DNA from: Ruegeria lacuscaerulensis
Lineage (GTDB): Bacteria; Pseudomonadota; Alphaproteobacteria; Rhodobacterales; Rhodobacteraceae
DNA: 64,000 nt
Reading direction: 5' to 3'
Assembly (NCBI RefSeq): GCF_013034685.1
Contig: NZ_WQGO01000001.1
Coordinates: 620,001-684,000, forward strand
Position 1 is the stretch's first letter. The number at the start of each line of letters is the position of its first letter. Position numbers and translations under genes: made by a program. The notes under the pieces are model-generated. The model had not been told where the DNA came from. It saw only the letters and a program-made list of their open reading frames with translations, and made no database searches. Below are positions 8,341-17,178 of the stretch, in pieces.

Positions 8341-9690
8341 ATGTTCGACAAAATCCTGATTGCCAATCGAGGCGAGATCGCCCTGCGCGTCATCCGCGCC
8401 GCGCGCGAGATGGGGATTAAGACGGTCGCCGTGCATTCGACAGCCGACAGCGACGCGATGCATGTGCGCATGGCGGACGAGTCGGTTTGCATTGGCCCTC
8501 CGCCCAGCCCGCAAAGCTATCTGTCCGTGCCCGCTATCATCTCAGCCTGCGAGATCACCGGCGCGCAGGCGATCCATCCCGGCTATGGCTTCCTTTCCGA
8601 GAATGCCGAGTTCGTGCAGATCGTAGAAGATCATGGCATAACTTTCATCGGCCCGACCGCCGAACATATCCGCGTCATGGGTGACAAGATCACCGCCAAG
8701 GACACGATGAAAGAACTGGGCGTGCCTTGCGTTCCGGGTTCCGACGGCGGCGTCCCCACGCTGGAAGACGCCAAACGTATCGGCGAGGAATTCGGCTATC
8801 CCGTCATCATCAAAGCCACCGCCGGTGGCGGCGGACGCGGCATGAAAGTCGCGATGAACGCGGATGAGATGGAAAGCGCCTTCATGACCGCGCGTGCCGA
8901 AGGCAAGGCTGCCTTTGGCAATGACGAGGTCTATATCGAGAAATACCTGACCACGCCCCGCCATATCGAGATTCAGGTCTTTGGTGATGGCAAGGGCAAT
9001 GCCGTCCATCTGGGCGAACGCGATTGTTCCCTGCAGCGCCGCCACCAGAAAGTGTTTGAAGAGGCCCCCGGGCCATGCATCACCCCCGAGGAACGCGCCA
9101 AGATCGGCAAGGTCTGCGCGGACGCGGTGGCCAAGATCAACTATATCGGCGCGGGTACAATCGAGTTCCTGTACGAAAACGGCGAGTTCTATTTCATCGA
9201 AATGAACACCCGCCTGCAGGTGGAACACCCGGTGACCGAGGGCATTTTCGGCGTCGATCTAGTGCGCGAGCAAATCCGCGTGGCGGCCGGCGAAGACATG
9301 TCGTTTGGTCAAGACGATCTGGAGATCAATGGCCACGCCATCGAAGTTCGGATCAACGCGGAAAAGCTGCCCAACTTCTCGCCCTGCCCCGGCAAGATCA
9401 CAGCGTATCACGCGCCGGGTGGTCTGGGCGTACGGATGGATTCGGCGCTCTATGACGGCTATTCGATCCCGCCCTACTACGACTCGTTGATTGCCAAGCT
9501 GATCGTACAGGGCCGCGACCGGGCCGAGGCGCTAGCGCGTCTGGAACGTGCCTTGGGCGAGCTGATCGTGGACGGGATCGACACCACCGTGCCTCTGTTC
9601 CACGCCTTGCTGCAAGAGCCTGATCTTCACAGCGGTGACTACAACATCCACTGGCTGGAGCACTGGCTTGCGGAGAACATGGCCGATTAA
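8341..9690 (+). CDS. accC: Acetyl-CoA carboxylase biotin carboxylase subunit
   Basis: 449 aa, the standard length. It begins [16 protein letters not shown] and contains the ATP-grasp glycine loop ([12 protein letters not shown], ~160-171), the [15 protein letters not shown] segment and the [14 protein letters not shown] catalytic region (~287). It carboxylates biotin on AccB using bicarbonate and ATP. It is in an operon with accB and is followed 39 bp later by aat, an order common in Rhodobacterales. Confidence 0.98.
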   Translation: MFDKILIANRGEIALRVIRAAREMGIKTVAVHSTADSDAMHVRMADESVCIGPPPSPQSYLSVPAIISACEITGAQAIHPGYGFLSENAEFVQIVEDHGITFIGPTAEHIRVMGDKITAKDTMKELGVPCVPGSDGGVPTLEDAKRIGEEFGYPVIIKATAGGGGRGMKVAMNADEMESAFMTARAEGKAAFGNDEVYIEKYLTTPRHIEIQVFGDGKGNAVHLGERDCSLQRRHQKVFEEAPGPCITPEERAKIGKVCADAVAKINYIGAGTIEFLYENGEFYFIEMNTRLQVEHPVTEGIFGVDLVREQIRVAAGEDMSFGQDDLEINGHAIEVRINAEKLPNFSPCPGKITAYHAPGGLGVRMDSALYDGYSIPPYYDSLIAKLIVQGRDRAEALARLERALGELIVDGIDTTVPLFHALLQEPDLHSGDYNIHWLEHWLAENMAD

Positions 9691-9729
9691 CACAACCCGG
9701 TCGAAGGGCCTTGGCCTTTCGACCGCGGG

Positions 9730-10380
9730 ATGTCCTGCATGAGCCTCTCGCCGGAACTTTTGCTACATGGCTATTCCGTCGGCATTTTTCCGATGGCCGA
9801 GCACCGCGACGACCCGGAGTTGTTCTGGGTCGATCCCAAGTTTCGCGGCGTGTTTCCGCTGGACGGGTTTCACATTTCTCGCAGTCTGGCGCGGCGGATG
9901 CGCAAATGCGGATTCTCGATCAGCATCAATCAAGACTTCGCTTCGGTGGTCGATGGCTGTGCCGACCGCGCAGATACATGGATCAATAGCGAATTGCACC
10001 TGCTCTACCAACAGCTTCACCGCTCGGGCCATGCGCATTCGCTGGAGGTGTGGGACGAATCCGCGTTGGTTGGCGGCGTCTATGGCGTGACCCTTGGCGC
10101 AGCTTTCTTTGGTGAGAGCATGTTTTCCCGCCGTACGGATGCGTCGAAAATCGCGTTGGCCTTTTTGATTGACCGGCTACGAAGAACCGGGTTTCAGCTG
10201 TTTGACACGCAGTTTTTGACAGCGCACCTGGCCTCGCTGGGCGCAATCGAGATACCGCGCGCGCGATACCGGCAGGAACTAGAAGAGGCAATCAAACTTG
10301 AGGCGGACTTTGCCGCGGCTTTGGATCAATCCGCCGAAGGCGTGATACAACGGATAACCCAGACGTCATACCGCGCGTGA
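9730..10380 (+). CDS. aat: Leucyl/phenylalanyl-tRNA-protein transferase
   Basis: 216 aa. Family motifs are visible: LLHGYSVGIFPM near the N-terminus, LFWVDPKFRG, the GVYGVTLGAAFFGESMFS block (~118-135), and FDTQFLTAHLASLGA near the C-terminus. It adds Leu or Phe to N-terminal Arg/Lys of proteins, creating N-degrons for ClpAP. The ATG at 9730 is used; 9739 is a possible alternative. Its 3' end overlaps the convergent DUF2155 gene by 55 bp. Confidence 0.96.
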   Translation: MSCMSLSPELLLHGYSVGIFPMAEHRDDPELFWVDPKFRGVFPLDGFHISRSLARRMRKCGFSISINQDFASVVDGCADRADTWINSELHLLYQQLHRSGHAHSLEVWDESALVGGVYGVTLGAAFFGESMFSRRTDASKIALAFLIDRLRRTGFQLFDTQFLTAHLASLGAIEIPRARYRQELEEAIKLEADFAAALDQSAEGVIQRITQTSYRA

Positions 10381-10694
10381 TCCAGCGCGTTCAACGCTGG
10401 AGCTGTTGCAATCATCCAACCGTCAAACAGTTGATCTGTCTTGCCATTTTCCCAAATCGTCAGATAGGCAAAAGCATCACCGGTCGGGTTTTCGGCTGGA
10501 TATCGGCAGTCGCCCAAGGCTACATCCAGACCAAAGATTGCCTCGGTCTGACCATTTTGCATCTGGACATCCACGGTCTGGCCGCTGACCTTGTCCAACC
10601 CGCGCAACATCGCTCCCGGCCCGGATTGGACCTTTTGCTGGGCCGAAACGCCCGTTGCGGCCAACAAGGCCGCGACAAGGGCCGCGCGTCGCAT
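10326..10694 (-). CDS. DUF2155 domain-containing exported protein
   Basis: 122 aa with a signal peptide (MRRAALVAALLAATGVSAQ) and a DUF2155 body (LRGLDKVSGQTVDVQM near 30-45, CRYPAENP, and a second Cys near the C-terminus, VIRCITPS). The two cysteines may form a disulfide. It starts at the stop of mlaD (coupled), and the function is unknown. In many alphaproteobacteria it is linked to mlaD-like and NDUFA12 genes, as here. Confidence 0.9.
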   Translation of the reverse strand: MRRAALVAALLAATGVSAQQKVQSGPGAMLRGLDKVSGQTVDVQMQNGQTEAIFGLDVALGDCRYPAENPTGDAFAYLTIWENGKTDQLFDGWMIATAPALNALDHARYDVWVIRCITPSAD

Positions 10695-11143
10695 CAGCTG
10701 CCGTCCCCGGCAACGAATTTAACCAGCAATGAGATCAGGCTGACCGCGCCCTGCGTGTCGGTAACTTCGTCACCCGGCTCGAAATAAAAGGGCGAACCAC
10801 CAGGCATTACCTCAACGAAGTTGCCGCCCAGCAGCCCTTCGGAGGAAATCACGATCGCGCTATCATCGGGCACCAGAATGCCGTCCGAGATCGAAAAGGT
10901 TGTATCTGCGCGGTAGGTATCGGAATTAAGGGTTACCCCCGTCACAGTTCCGATTTTAACCCCGGCAAGGCGCACATCTGTCCCTACGCCCACGCCCTCC
11001 AGCGACCGGAACGAGGCCCCCAGTTCGTACCCTGTACCGCCCTGCGACAGGCCTGTGGATTGGCTGGCATAGATGCCAAACGCAACGGCACAGGCTAAAA
11101 CAGCGCCGCCAACTAGGACTTCGGTTACGTTATAGCTCGACAT
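10694..11143 (-). CDS. mlaD: MlaD-family phospholipid transport substrate-binding protein
   Basis: 149 aa. An N-terminal membrane anchor (~7-28, VLVGGAVLACAVAFGIYA) is followed by an MCE domain (GYELGASFRSLEGVGVGTDVRLAGVKIGTV). It ends in a short tail, as in MlaD proteins. MlaD hexamers sit at the inner membrane and pass phospholipids between membranes with an ABC transporter. The mlaE/F genes are not in the window. It lies in a leftward operon behind the NDUFA12 gene. Confidence 0.92.
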   Translation of the reverse strand: MSSYNVTEVLVGGAVLACAVAFGIYASQSTGLSQGGTGYELGASFRSLEGVGVGTDVRLAGVKIGTVTGVTLNSDTYRADTTFSISDGILVPDDSAIVISSEGLLGGNFVEVMPGGSPFYFEPGDEVTDTQGAVSLISLLVKFVAGDGS

Positions 11144-11155
11144 AAATTGCCTCGT

Positions 11156-11539
11156 TTATTCGGGGCTCCAGGCCTCGTAATCGGAACGTTCAATCGGGTC
11201 CGGGCGGCGCAGCGACCCAGCCGGTGCATATGCCAGCGCCGAGCCCGTCAGGTTCTCCTGATGCGGTTTTTCCCATGATTTATGGGCCAGCGGCTTGTCG
11301 GTCGGTGGTTCATCCCACGTGCGGTGCAGCCAACCGTGCCAGTCAGGATCAATGCGGCTGGCTTCGGCCTCACCATTGAAGATCACCCAGCGCTTGCTGT
11401 CATCGGCGTTGCGATAAAAGACGTTACCCTGGTCATCTTCGCCAACCTTCTCACCCTTGCGTGCAGTATAGATCTGCGTGTTCAAGGTCGCCCCGTTCCA
11501 CCAAGTCACGGCTCGCAAGAGATTGTTCAGGATACCCAT
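11156..11539 (-). CDS. NADH:ubiquinone oxidoreductase subunit NDUFA12 (17.2 kDa type)
   Basis: 127 aa from the ATG at 11539 ([16 protein letters not shown]). The family hallmarks are a conserved [13 protein letters not shown] segment (~70-83) and [13 protein letters not shown]. In alphaproteobacteria this mitochondrial-like accessory subunit attaches to respiratory complex I at the periphery. An in-frame start at 11653 would add 38 residues unlike the family and is rejected. It heads the leftward mlaD-DUF2155 operon. Confidence 0.93.
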   Translation of the reverse strand: MGILNNLLRAVTWWNGATLNTQIYTARKGEKVGEDDQGNVFYRNADDSKRWVIFNGEAEASRIDPDWHGWLHRTWDEPPTDKPLAHKSWEKPHQENLTGSALAYAPAGSLRRPDPIERSDYEAWSPE

Positions 11540-11618
11540 GGGCTGCCTCCGGCAATTCTGTTTCCGCAGATATGGACCAAAGGCGCGCCAAGGTCCAGTC
11601 TCACAAGGATCACACCTG

Positions 11619-11978
11619 TCATTCCGGCAGATATGCGGCCACTTCGATTTCAATCCGGTATTTCGGGTCGATCAACCCACATTCGATCATCGTTGCCGCC
11701 GGTGGGTTCGCGCCGAATGTCTCGCTCAGGATTGGCCAGCAGGATTCGAACTCGGCCTTGTCAGGCAACATGTACGTCACGCGGACCACGTCAGCAAACC
11801 CAGCTCCGGCCTCAGCCAGCGCCTTTTCAATGATCGTCAACGCCGAACGGCACTGCTCGACCACGTCATTGCCTTGCCCGACTGTGCCCGCAACATGGAC
11901 CCAGCCACCTGCAACAACAGCCCGGCAATATCCGAGTTTGGCTTCAAACTCACCACCGGACGAAATACGTTTGATCAT
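11619..11978 (-). CDS. RidA family protein (Rid/YjgF)
   Basis: 119 aa, the typical length. It has the YjgF fold signature, with [30 protein letters not shown] in the middle (~50-80) and a C-terminal [10 protein letters not shown] carrying the conserved arginine region. Classical RidA hydrolyses reactive enamine/imine intermediates of amino acid metabolism. The subfamily here could differ, because the N-terminal half is divergent. It is separated from clpX by a terminator. Confidence 0.9.
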   Translation of the reverse strand: MIKRISSGGEFEAKLGYCRAVVAGGWVHVAGTVGQGNDVVEQCRSALTIIEKALAEAGAGFADVVRVTYMLPDKAEFESCWPILSETFGANPPAATMIECGLIDPKYRIEIEVAAYLPE

Positions 11979-11990
11979 TCCTGCGCCTCA

Positions 11991-12019
11991 CAAGAAAACG
12001 GCGCGGAAAACCGCGCCGT
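11991..12019 (-). terminator. Intrinsic terminator of clpX
   Basis: A perfect 9-bp stem (ACGGCGCGG / CCGCGCCGT, positions 11998-12006 and 12011-12019) with a 4-nt loop. Read on the minus strand it is followed by TTTTCTTG. It lies 22 bp beyond the clpX stop. Confidence 0.85.
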
Positions 12020-12040
12020 ATGTGTTTGAAATTAAGCGGT

Positions 12041-13306
12041 TTACCCGGCTGACGCAGATTCCGCTGCATCCGCATAGATGATGAGCGGTTGCGACTCTGA
12101 GGTCACGGCCTCTTCGTTGACCACAACTTCGGTCACGTTTTTCAGACCTGGAAGTTCGAACATCGTATCCAGCAGGATATCTTCCAGGATCGAGCGCAGA
12201 CCACGTGCCCCGGTTTTCCGTTCGATCGCCTTCTTGGCAATCGCCTTAAGTGCGTCATCGGTAAAGGCCAGCTCGGCATCTTCCAGCTCGAACAGACGCT
12301 GGTATTGCTTGACCAGCGCGTTCTTGGGCTTGGTCAGGATAGTAACCAGAGCATCCTCGTCCAGATCCTCAAGCGTTGCCAGAACTGGCAGACGACCGAC
12401 GAATTCTGGTATCAGGCCGAATTTCAACAGGTCTTCGGGCTCAAGATCTTTGAAAATCTCGCCCACGCCCCGGTCATCATTGTCACGCACATCAGCACCA
12501 AAGCCCATGGCCGAACCTTTGCCGCGCTGCGCGATGATCTTGTCCAGACCCGCAAATGCGCCACCGCAGATGAACAGGATATTCGTGGTGTCCACCTGCA
12601 GGAATTCCTGCTGCGGATGCTTGCGTCCGCCCTGCGGCGGAACGCTGGCCACTGTGCCTTCCATCAGTTTCAGAAGCGCTTGCTGCACGCCCTCACCCGA
12701 TACGTCGCGGGTGATCGAGGGGTTTTCGGACTTGCGCGTGATCTTGTCGACTTCGTCAATATAGACGATGCCGCGTTGCGCACGCTCGACATTGTATTCC
12801 GACGCTTGCAGCAGTTTCAGAATGATGTTCTCGACATCCTCGCCCACATAGCCGGCTTCGGTCAGGGTCGTCGCATCCGCCATGGTGAAGGGCACATCCA
12901 GAATACGCGCCAGCGTCTGGGCCAGCAGCGTCTTGCCGCAGCCGGTCGGGCCGATCAGCAGAATGTTGGACTTCGCCAGCTCAATATCGCTGCCCGCTTT
13001 CTGAGCATGGTTTAGACGTTTGTAGTGATTGTGAACCGCAACCGACAGAACGCGCTTGGCGGTGGCCTGACCGATCACGTAATCGTCTAGAACCTCGCAG
13101 ATATCCTTGGGCGTCGGCACCCCGTCGCTGGACTTCAGGCCACTGGCCTTGGTCTCTTCGCGGATGATGTCCATGCACAGTTCGACGCATTCGTCACAGA
13201 TGAATACTGTGGGTCCGGCAATCAGCTTGCGCACCTCATGCTGGCTCTTGCCGCAAAAGCTGCAATAGAGCGTATTTTTGCCGTCGCCGCCTGAATTCGT
13301 CGCCAT
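12041..13306 (-). CDS. clpX: ATP-dependent Clp protease ATP-binding subunit ClpX
   Basis: 421 aa. The N-terminal zinc-binding domain has two Cys pairs (CSFCGK and CDECVELC). The AAA+ core has Walker A GPTGCGKT (~118), Walker [11 protein letters not shown] and sensor segments. The pore-2/ClpP-docking loop reads MGF ([10 protein letters not shown]) where E. coli has IGF. ClpX unfolds tagged substrates and feeds ClpP. clpP lies 135 bp upstream on the same strand, the usual order. Confidence 0.98.
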   Translation of the reverse strand: MATNSGGDGKNTLYCSFCGKSQHEVRKLIAGPTVFICDECVELCMDIIREETKASGLKSSDGVPTPKDICEVLDDYVIGQATAKRVLSVAVHNHYKRLNHAQKAGSDIELAKSNILLIGPTGCGKTLLAQTLARILDVPFTMADATTLTEAGYVGEDVENIILKLLQASEYNVERAQRGIVYIDEVDKITRKSENPSITRDVSGEGVQQALLKLMEGTVASVPPQGGRKHPQQEFLQVDTTNILFICGGAFAGLDKIIAQRGKGSAMGFGADVRDNDDRGVGEIFKDLEPEDLLKFGLIPEFVGRLPVLATLEDLDEDALVTILTKPKNALVKQYQRLFELEDAELAFTDDALKAIAKKAIERKTGARGLRSILEDILLDTMFELPGLKNVTEVVVNEEAVTSESQPLIIYADAAESASAG

Positions 13307-13441
13307 GTTATACCTTTCGGGCTTCGTCTCTGCGGCCCCGCCCGGGGCCGCGTTTGCCGCTTGTTGGTGCAGCTTAGGCCACCACCGGGGCGGCTACAAT
13401 CTCAAAAATGTACCCAACGTGGTCAACACGGGCACAGATTC

Positions 13442-14074
13442 CTAGGCGTCGTCCCCGTCCATTTTTGCACGGTTTTCGACGATTTCGTCGATATGGCCCC
13501 ATTCTTTTGCTTCTTCCGGGCTCATGAAATTGTCACGGTCCAGCGCCTTTTCAACCGCCTTTTTTGTCTGTCCTGTATGGCGCACGTAAATGTCATACAG
13601 ACGGTCCTTCAGCTTTTGCGTCTCGGCCGCGTGGATCATGATGTCACTAGCCTGACCCTGATAGCCACCGCTGGGCTGGTGCACCATGATCCGGCTGTTA
13701 GGCAACGAAAAGCGCATCCCCTTCTCGCCCCCGGCCAGCAGAACCGACCCCATTGAGGCCGCCTGACCGATCACCAATGTCGAACATTTCGGCTTGATAT
13801 ACTGCATTGTGTCGTAGATCGACAAACCGCTGGTCACTACGCCGCCGGGCGAATTAATGTAGATCGAGATTTCCTTGTTCGGGTTCTCGGCCTCAAGATG
13901 CAGCAATTGGGCCACGATCAAATGGCTCATCCCGTCATGGATCGGGCCGTTGATGAAAATGATCCGCTCTTTCAGAAGGCGCGAGAAAATATCATAGGCG
14001 CGTTCGCCACGGCTTGTCTGTTCGACCACCATGGGGACGAGCGTATTCATATAGGTATCAACGGGATCGAACAT
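13442..14074 (-). CDS. clpP: ATP-dependent Clp protease proteolytic subunit ClpP
   Basis: 210 aa serine protease of the ClpP family. The catalytic triad segments are present: Ser in [14 protein letters not shown], His in [12 protein letters not shown], and Asp in [14 protein letters not shown] short N-terminal extension ([20 protein letters not shown]) is normal for the family. It forms the tetradecameric protease chamber used with ClpX or ClpA. Confidence 0.98.
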   Translation of the reverse strand: MFDPVDTYMNTLVPMVVEQTSRGERAYDIFSRLLKERIIFINGPIHDGMSHLIVAQLLHLEAENPNKEISIYINSPGGVVTSGLSIYDTMQYIKPKCSTLVIGQAASMGSVLLAGGEKGMRFSLPNSRIMVHQPSGGYQGQASDIMIHAAETQKLKDRLYDIYVRHTGQTKKAVEKALDRDNFMSPEEAKEWGHIDEIVENRAKMDGDDA

Positions 14075-14394
14075 ACGGAACCTGCCTGCTTTGCTATGGA
14101 TCGGGACAATACCCGAAGAAACGTTACCCGAGTCTTAGTGCTGCCACTGAGGGGCTGCAAGGGGGGCCAAAGACTTCTGTATCTTCTTGTGCAAATGAGA
14201 CCGTTCGGACTCGAAAAACACGCATCTTGCACACAGAGCCTCACAATCATGTGCAAGCATCATCCCATCACGTCATTTTGATTCATGCATATGGGGGCAA
14301 TTGGTCAAAATACAGGCAGACGGCCTCCGCACAGCGGAGATCATTGAAAATCGAAAACACTCGCCCGTCGACCGGGCCCACAAGGAAAATATAA
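14075..14394. other. Intergenic region, divergent promoters of clpP and the ArsR-type regulator
   Basis: 320 bp with no credible gene. The regulator side (~14260-14395) is AT-richer. No clear operator palindrome was found by eye. Confidence 0.6.
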
Positions 14395-14736
14395 ATGGCA
14401 CTGCTCCAGATTTCACAGGATATGTCACCTCAGAACCTCGAACAGATCGCGGGGAACGCAACGGACGCGTCGAACTTCCTGAAAGCCATTAGCCACGAAG
14501 GGCGGCTGATGATCTTGTGCCATTTGGTCTCTGGCGAAAAATCGGTCACCGAACTGGAAGAACTTTTGTCGGCGCGACAAGCCGCAGTGTCCCAACAACT
14601 GTCTCGCCTGCGTCTTGAGGGGCTGGTCGCGCCCCGACGCGAGGGCAAGGCGATCTTCTACCGTTTGGCAGATGATCGCCCCCGCCGGATGCTGGAACTT
14701 GTTTACGAGCTGTTTTGCACCGAAGAAGCAGCCTGA
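14395..14736 (+). CDS. ArsR/SmtB-type regulator resembling persulfide sensor SqrR/BigR
   Basis: 113 aa winged helix protein. The DNA-recognition helix region is LLSARQAAVSQQLSRLRLEGLV (~57-78). It has exactly two cysteines, C42 (MILCHL) and C108 (LFC), matching the reactive pair C41/C107 of Rhodobacter SqrR, which forms a tetrasulfide bridge when exposed to persulfides. There are no metal-site motifs such as ELCVCDL. The genes classically controlled by BigR/SqrR (YeeE/YedE pair and DUF442 protein) lie at the left window end, 13 kb away. Its 3' end is 7 bp from the convergent znuA. Confidence 0.85.
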   Translation: MALLQISQDMSPQNLEQIAGNATDASNFLKAISHEGRLMILCHLVSGEKSVTELEELLSARQAAVSQQLSRLRLEGLVAPRREGKAIFYRLADDRPRRMLELVYELFCTEEAA

Positions 14737-14743
14737 GCGCGGC

Positions 14744-15865
14744 TCAGGACCCGCTGGCACAATTCACGTAACCCTGCGCCATCCCCAATAGCATCGCCGA
14801 GTAATGATCGGTTCCGGGGGTGACGTCGACGCCAAGCGGGTCCAATTCATAAACTCCGGCCCCAGAACCTTCGATCGCTGTCTCGACAAGGCGCGTGTCG
14901 TATTGAGGTTCGGCGAAGGCACATTGGATTGAATCCTCTGCTACCTTCTCTTGCAGCGCGGCCAGTCGCGCAGGCCCAGGGTTGGACGCATCGCCGAGAC
15001 TTACGGAGCCGGATGTTTGCAGCCCAAAACGGTTTTCGAAATACTGATAGGCGTCGTGGAACGTAATAAACCGGTGATCCTGCATCCCAGCGATTTTTGT
15101 GGCAATCTGGGCTTCCAACTCAAGCAGCTCCGCATTGGCGCGCTCTGCATTTTCCCTGTAAATGGCGGCGTTCTCCGGGTCTGACGCGGCCAGCGTCTCA
15201 GCAATGACATGGACCCAAACACGCCCGTTTGCAGGGTCGAGCCAGGCATGCGGGTCGACGCCGTCATGATCATGACCATGGTCATCGTGGTCTGCGTGGT
15301 CGTCATGATCATCGTCGTGGCTGGCGTGATCATCATGATCCTCGTGCGCCGCGTGCTCATCATCTTTGTCATGACCGTCATGATCGTCATGTCCCGCATG
15401 TTCTTCATGATCTTTGTGATCGTCATGCCCGGCGTGATCGTCATGTTCTTCGTGTTCATCATGCGAATCGTGACCATCGTGGTCTTCATGTTCGTCATGA
15501 TCGTGATGGTCATCTGCAACCACGTCGCGGAATTCATACAGCACCGTACCTTCCGCATCCAACAAAGTGACGAGGCGCGCATCGCCAGACAGTGCATCCA
15601 GCGGCTTCTCCATCCATGGCGTTAGCTCTTCGCCGACCCAGAACACGACATCGGCCGATTGCAGCGCCCGCGCTTCGGATGGGCGCATGGCGTGGTCATG
15701 CGGCGAAGATCCGGCCGGGATGATCAACGCGGGCTCTCCAACACCGTTCATGACCTGCGCGACCAACGAATGAACAGGCGCAATATCCGTCGCTACTTTA
15801 GGCGGCTCGGCGACCGCCTGACTTGCCAACACAGAGCCCACAGCACAAAGAACTGACCGTCGCAT
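14744..15865 (-). CDS. znuA: Zinc ABC transporter substrate-binding protein ZnuA
   Basis: 373 aa from the ATG at 15865. The signal peptide is MRRSVLCAVGSVLASQAVAE. The cluster 9 SBP core has ligand candidates H32 (VHSL) and H206 (DPHAWLDP) plus a later histidine (ITFHDAYQYF). An exceptionally long His/Asp/Glu loop covers about residues 119-201. Longer in-frame starts up to 16102 would run through the Zur sites and the zur start region, and are rejected. It binds periplasmic Zn(II) for ZnuBC and is divergent from zur-znuC-znuB. Confidence 0.97.
   Translation of the reverse strand: MRRSVLCAVGSVLASQAVAEPPKVATDIAPVHSLVAQVMNGVGEPALIIPAGSSPHDHAMRPSEARALQSADVVFWVGEELTPWMEKPLDALSGDARLVTLLDAEGTVLYEFRDVVADDHHDHDEHEDHDGHDSHDEHEEHDDHAGHDDHKDHEEHAGHDDHDGHDKDDEHAAHEDHDDHASHDDDHDDHADHDDHGHDHDGVDPHAWLDPANGRVWVHVIAETLAASDPENAAIYRENAERANAELLELEAQIATKIAGMQDHRFITFHDAYQYFENRFGLQTSGSVSLGDASNPGPARLAALQEKVAEDSIQCAFAEPQYDTRLVETAIEGSGAGVYELDPLGVDVTPGTDHYSAMLLGMAQGYVNCASGS
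15263..15511 (-). repeat. znuA: Low-complexity His/Asp/Glu-coding repeat inside znuA
   Basis: About 83 codons of imperfect HDDH/HEDH/GHDD units. The DNA shows reiterated CATGATCGTCATG-like words (plus strand). Such loops in ZnuA proteins bind extra zinc ions; this one is several times longer than in E. coli ZnuA. The repetitive DNA is prone to length variation. Confidence 0.9.
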
Positions 15866-15879
15866 ATTTACCCTCGAGT

Positions 15880-15897
15880 GATATGTTATTACATTTC
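15880..15897. promoter_or_regulatory. Putative Zur box 1 (znuA side)
   Basis: GATATGTTATTACATTTC, an imperfect palindrome matching the alphaproteobacterial Zur consensus (GAAATGTTATA-type half sites). It sits 15 bp upstream of the znuA start in the divergent zur/znuA promoter region. Confidence 0.8.
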
Positions 15898-15916
15898 TTG
15901 GTCGCTTGATATGCCC

Positions 15917-15932
15917 GACGTTATAACATATC
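15917..15932. promoter_or_regulatory. Putative Zur box 2 (zur side)
   Basis: GACGTTATAACATATC, which is GATATGTTATAAC on the other strand, centred on palindromic GTTATAAC. It lies 27 bp upstream of the zur ATG. Together with box 1 it suggests autoregulation of zur-znuCB and repression of znuA by Zn-Zur. Confidence 0.8.
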
Positions 15933-15958
15933 AAGCCAAAAATAATTCGGAGCACCGG

Positions 15959-16438
15959 ATGAGCACCGTCGGTTTCAGACAGCACGATCACGCCCATTGC
16001 GTACATACCGCCCTCGCCCAAGCTGAGGCGAAATGCAAAGCAAAACGTTTGCAATTTACGCCAGTTCGACGGCGGGTTCTTGAAATTTTGCTGGAAAAAC
16101 ACAAGGCTATGGGTGCTTATGACATCCTGGCCGTGCTGGCTGCGGAAGGCATGGGGTCACAACCCCCCGTAGTCTATCGGGCACTGGATTTTCTGGTGCA
16201 ACACGGCTTTGTCCACCGCATTGAGCAGCTCAATGCCTATGCAGCATGCGCGCACCCCACCCATGATCACGTACCAGCCTTTCTGATTTGCCGATCTTGC
16301 AAAGCGGTCGCCGAAACCGAAACCGAACTGACGCAGGGCCGTCTGGGCGTTGCTGCAAACACATCCGGCTTTCAAATCGAACGCGTCGTGGTCGAGGCTG
16401 AGGGCCTGTGCCCGGAATGTATTGGAACACAGGCGTGA
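15959..16438 (+). CDS. zur: Zinc uptake regulator Zur (Fur family)
   Basis: 159 aa from the ATG at 15959. The Fur-type winged helix is at ~25-95 (FTPVRRRVLEILLEKHKAMGAYDIL, PPVVYRALDFLVQHGFVHRIE). Structural zinc cysteines are CRSC (~115) and CPEC near the C-terminus; regulatory-site residues are in HPTHDHV. The reading frame is open back to 15878 but that part overlaps the Zur boxes. The stop overlaps the GTG start of znuC (GTGA), so the genes are translationally coupled. Confidence 0.95.
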   Translation: MSTVGFRQHDHAHCVHTALAQAEAKCKAKRLQFTPVRRRVLEILLEKHKAMGAYDILAVLAAEGMGSQPPVVYRALDFLVQHGFVHRIEQLNAYAACAHPTHDHVPAFLICRSCKAVAETETELTQGRLGVAANTSGFQIERVVVEAEGLCPECIGTQA

Positions 16439-17178
16439 CGACCCCACTGATCACTCTCAAGGACCTGACGATCCGGGTGGATGGGCGCACAATTCTGGAA
16501 AACGTCAACGCATCGGTGTCCGAGGCCGAGATCGTGACAATTGTCGGTCCGAACGGATCGGGCAAATCGACCTTACTGCGCGCCATGATCGGTGCCATCC
16601 CGCCAGCAGAAGGAACAGTCCACCGTGCGCCAAACCTGCGCATTGGATATGTCCCTCAGAAACTGGCTTTGGATGCGGCCTTGCCGATGACCGTGCAGCG
16701 TTTCCTCGGCCTACCCCGACGGGTCCCGGCGCAAGAGGCGGTTCAGGCCCTTGAATTGGCAGGTGTACCGGATCTCAGAAACCGGCAAATGACCAAACTG
16801 TCCGGCGGGCAGTTCCAGCGTGTCCTACTGGCCCGCGCCCTATTGGAGAAACCCCAAGTGCTTCTGCTGGATGAGGCCACGCAAGGATTGGATCAACCGG
16901 GTGCCGCGGCCTTTTACCAACGGATCGAGCAGGTGCGCCGCGATATCGGCTGTGCAGTCGTCATGGTCAGCCACGATCTGCACGTGGTCATGGCGGCCTC
17001 GGACCGGGTTCTGTGCCTGAACGGACATATCTGCTGTGAAGGGTCGCCGCGAACGGTTGCTGATGCGCCTGAATACCGTGCGCTGTTCGGCAGTGGCACT
17101 AAGGGGACCATGGCGCTCTACCAGCATCAGCACAGCCATTCGCATGACCATGATCACTCGCATGATGAGGCACATTGA
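16435..17178 (+). CDS. znuC: Zinc ABC transporter ATP-binding protein ZnuC
   Basis: 247 aa with a GTG start at 16435 overlapping the zur stop. ABC ATPase motifs: Walker A GPNGSGKST (~38), signature LSGGQFQRVLLARAL, Walker B VLLLDEATQ, and H-loop VSHDLH. The C-terminus is a histidine-rich tail (~230-247, HSHSHDHDHSHDEAH), which may sense or buffer zinc at the cytoplasmic face. It energises ZnuB. The znuB ATG overlaps its stop (TGATG). Confidence 0.96.
   Translation: MTTPLITLKDLTIRVDGRTILENVNASVSEAEIVTIVGPNGSGKSTLLRAMIGAIPPAEGTVHRAPNLRIGYVPQKLALDAALPMTVQRFLGLPRRVPAQEAVQALELAGVPDLRNRQMTKLSGGQFQRVLLARALLEKPQVLLLDEATQGLDQPGAAAFYQRIEQVRRDIGCAVVMVSHDLHVVMAASDRVLCLNGHICCEGSPRTVADAPEYRALFGSGTKGTMALYQHQHSHSHDHDHSHDEAH

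Noticed and set aside
15209..15625. Apparent membrane-like protein on the plus strand opposite znuA
   Set aside because: It is the antisense reading of the His/Asp repeat, giving Ile/Val/Met runs by chance.
15878..15958. Longer zur start upstream of 15959
   Set aside because: The extension covers both Zur-like boxes and is not like Zur N-termini.
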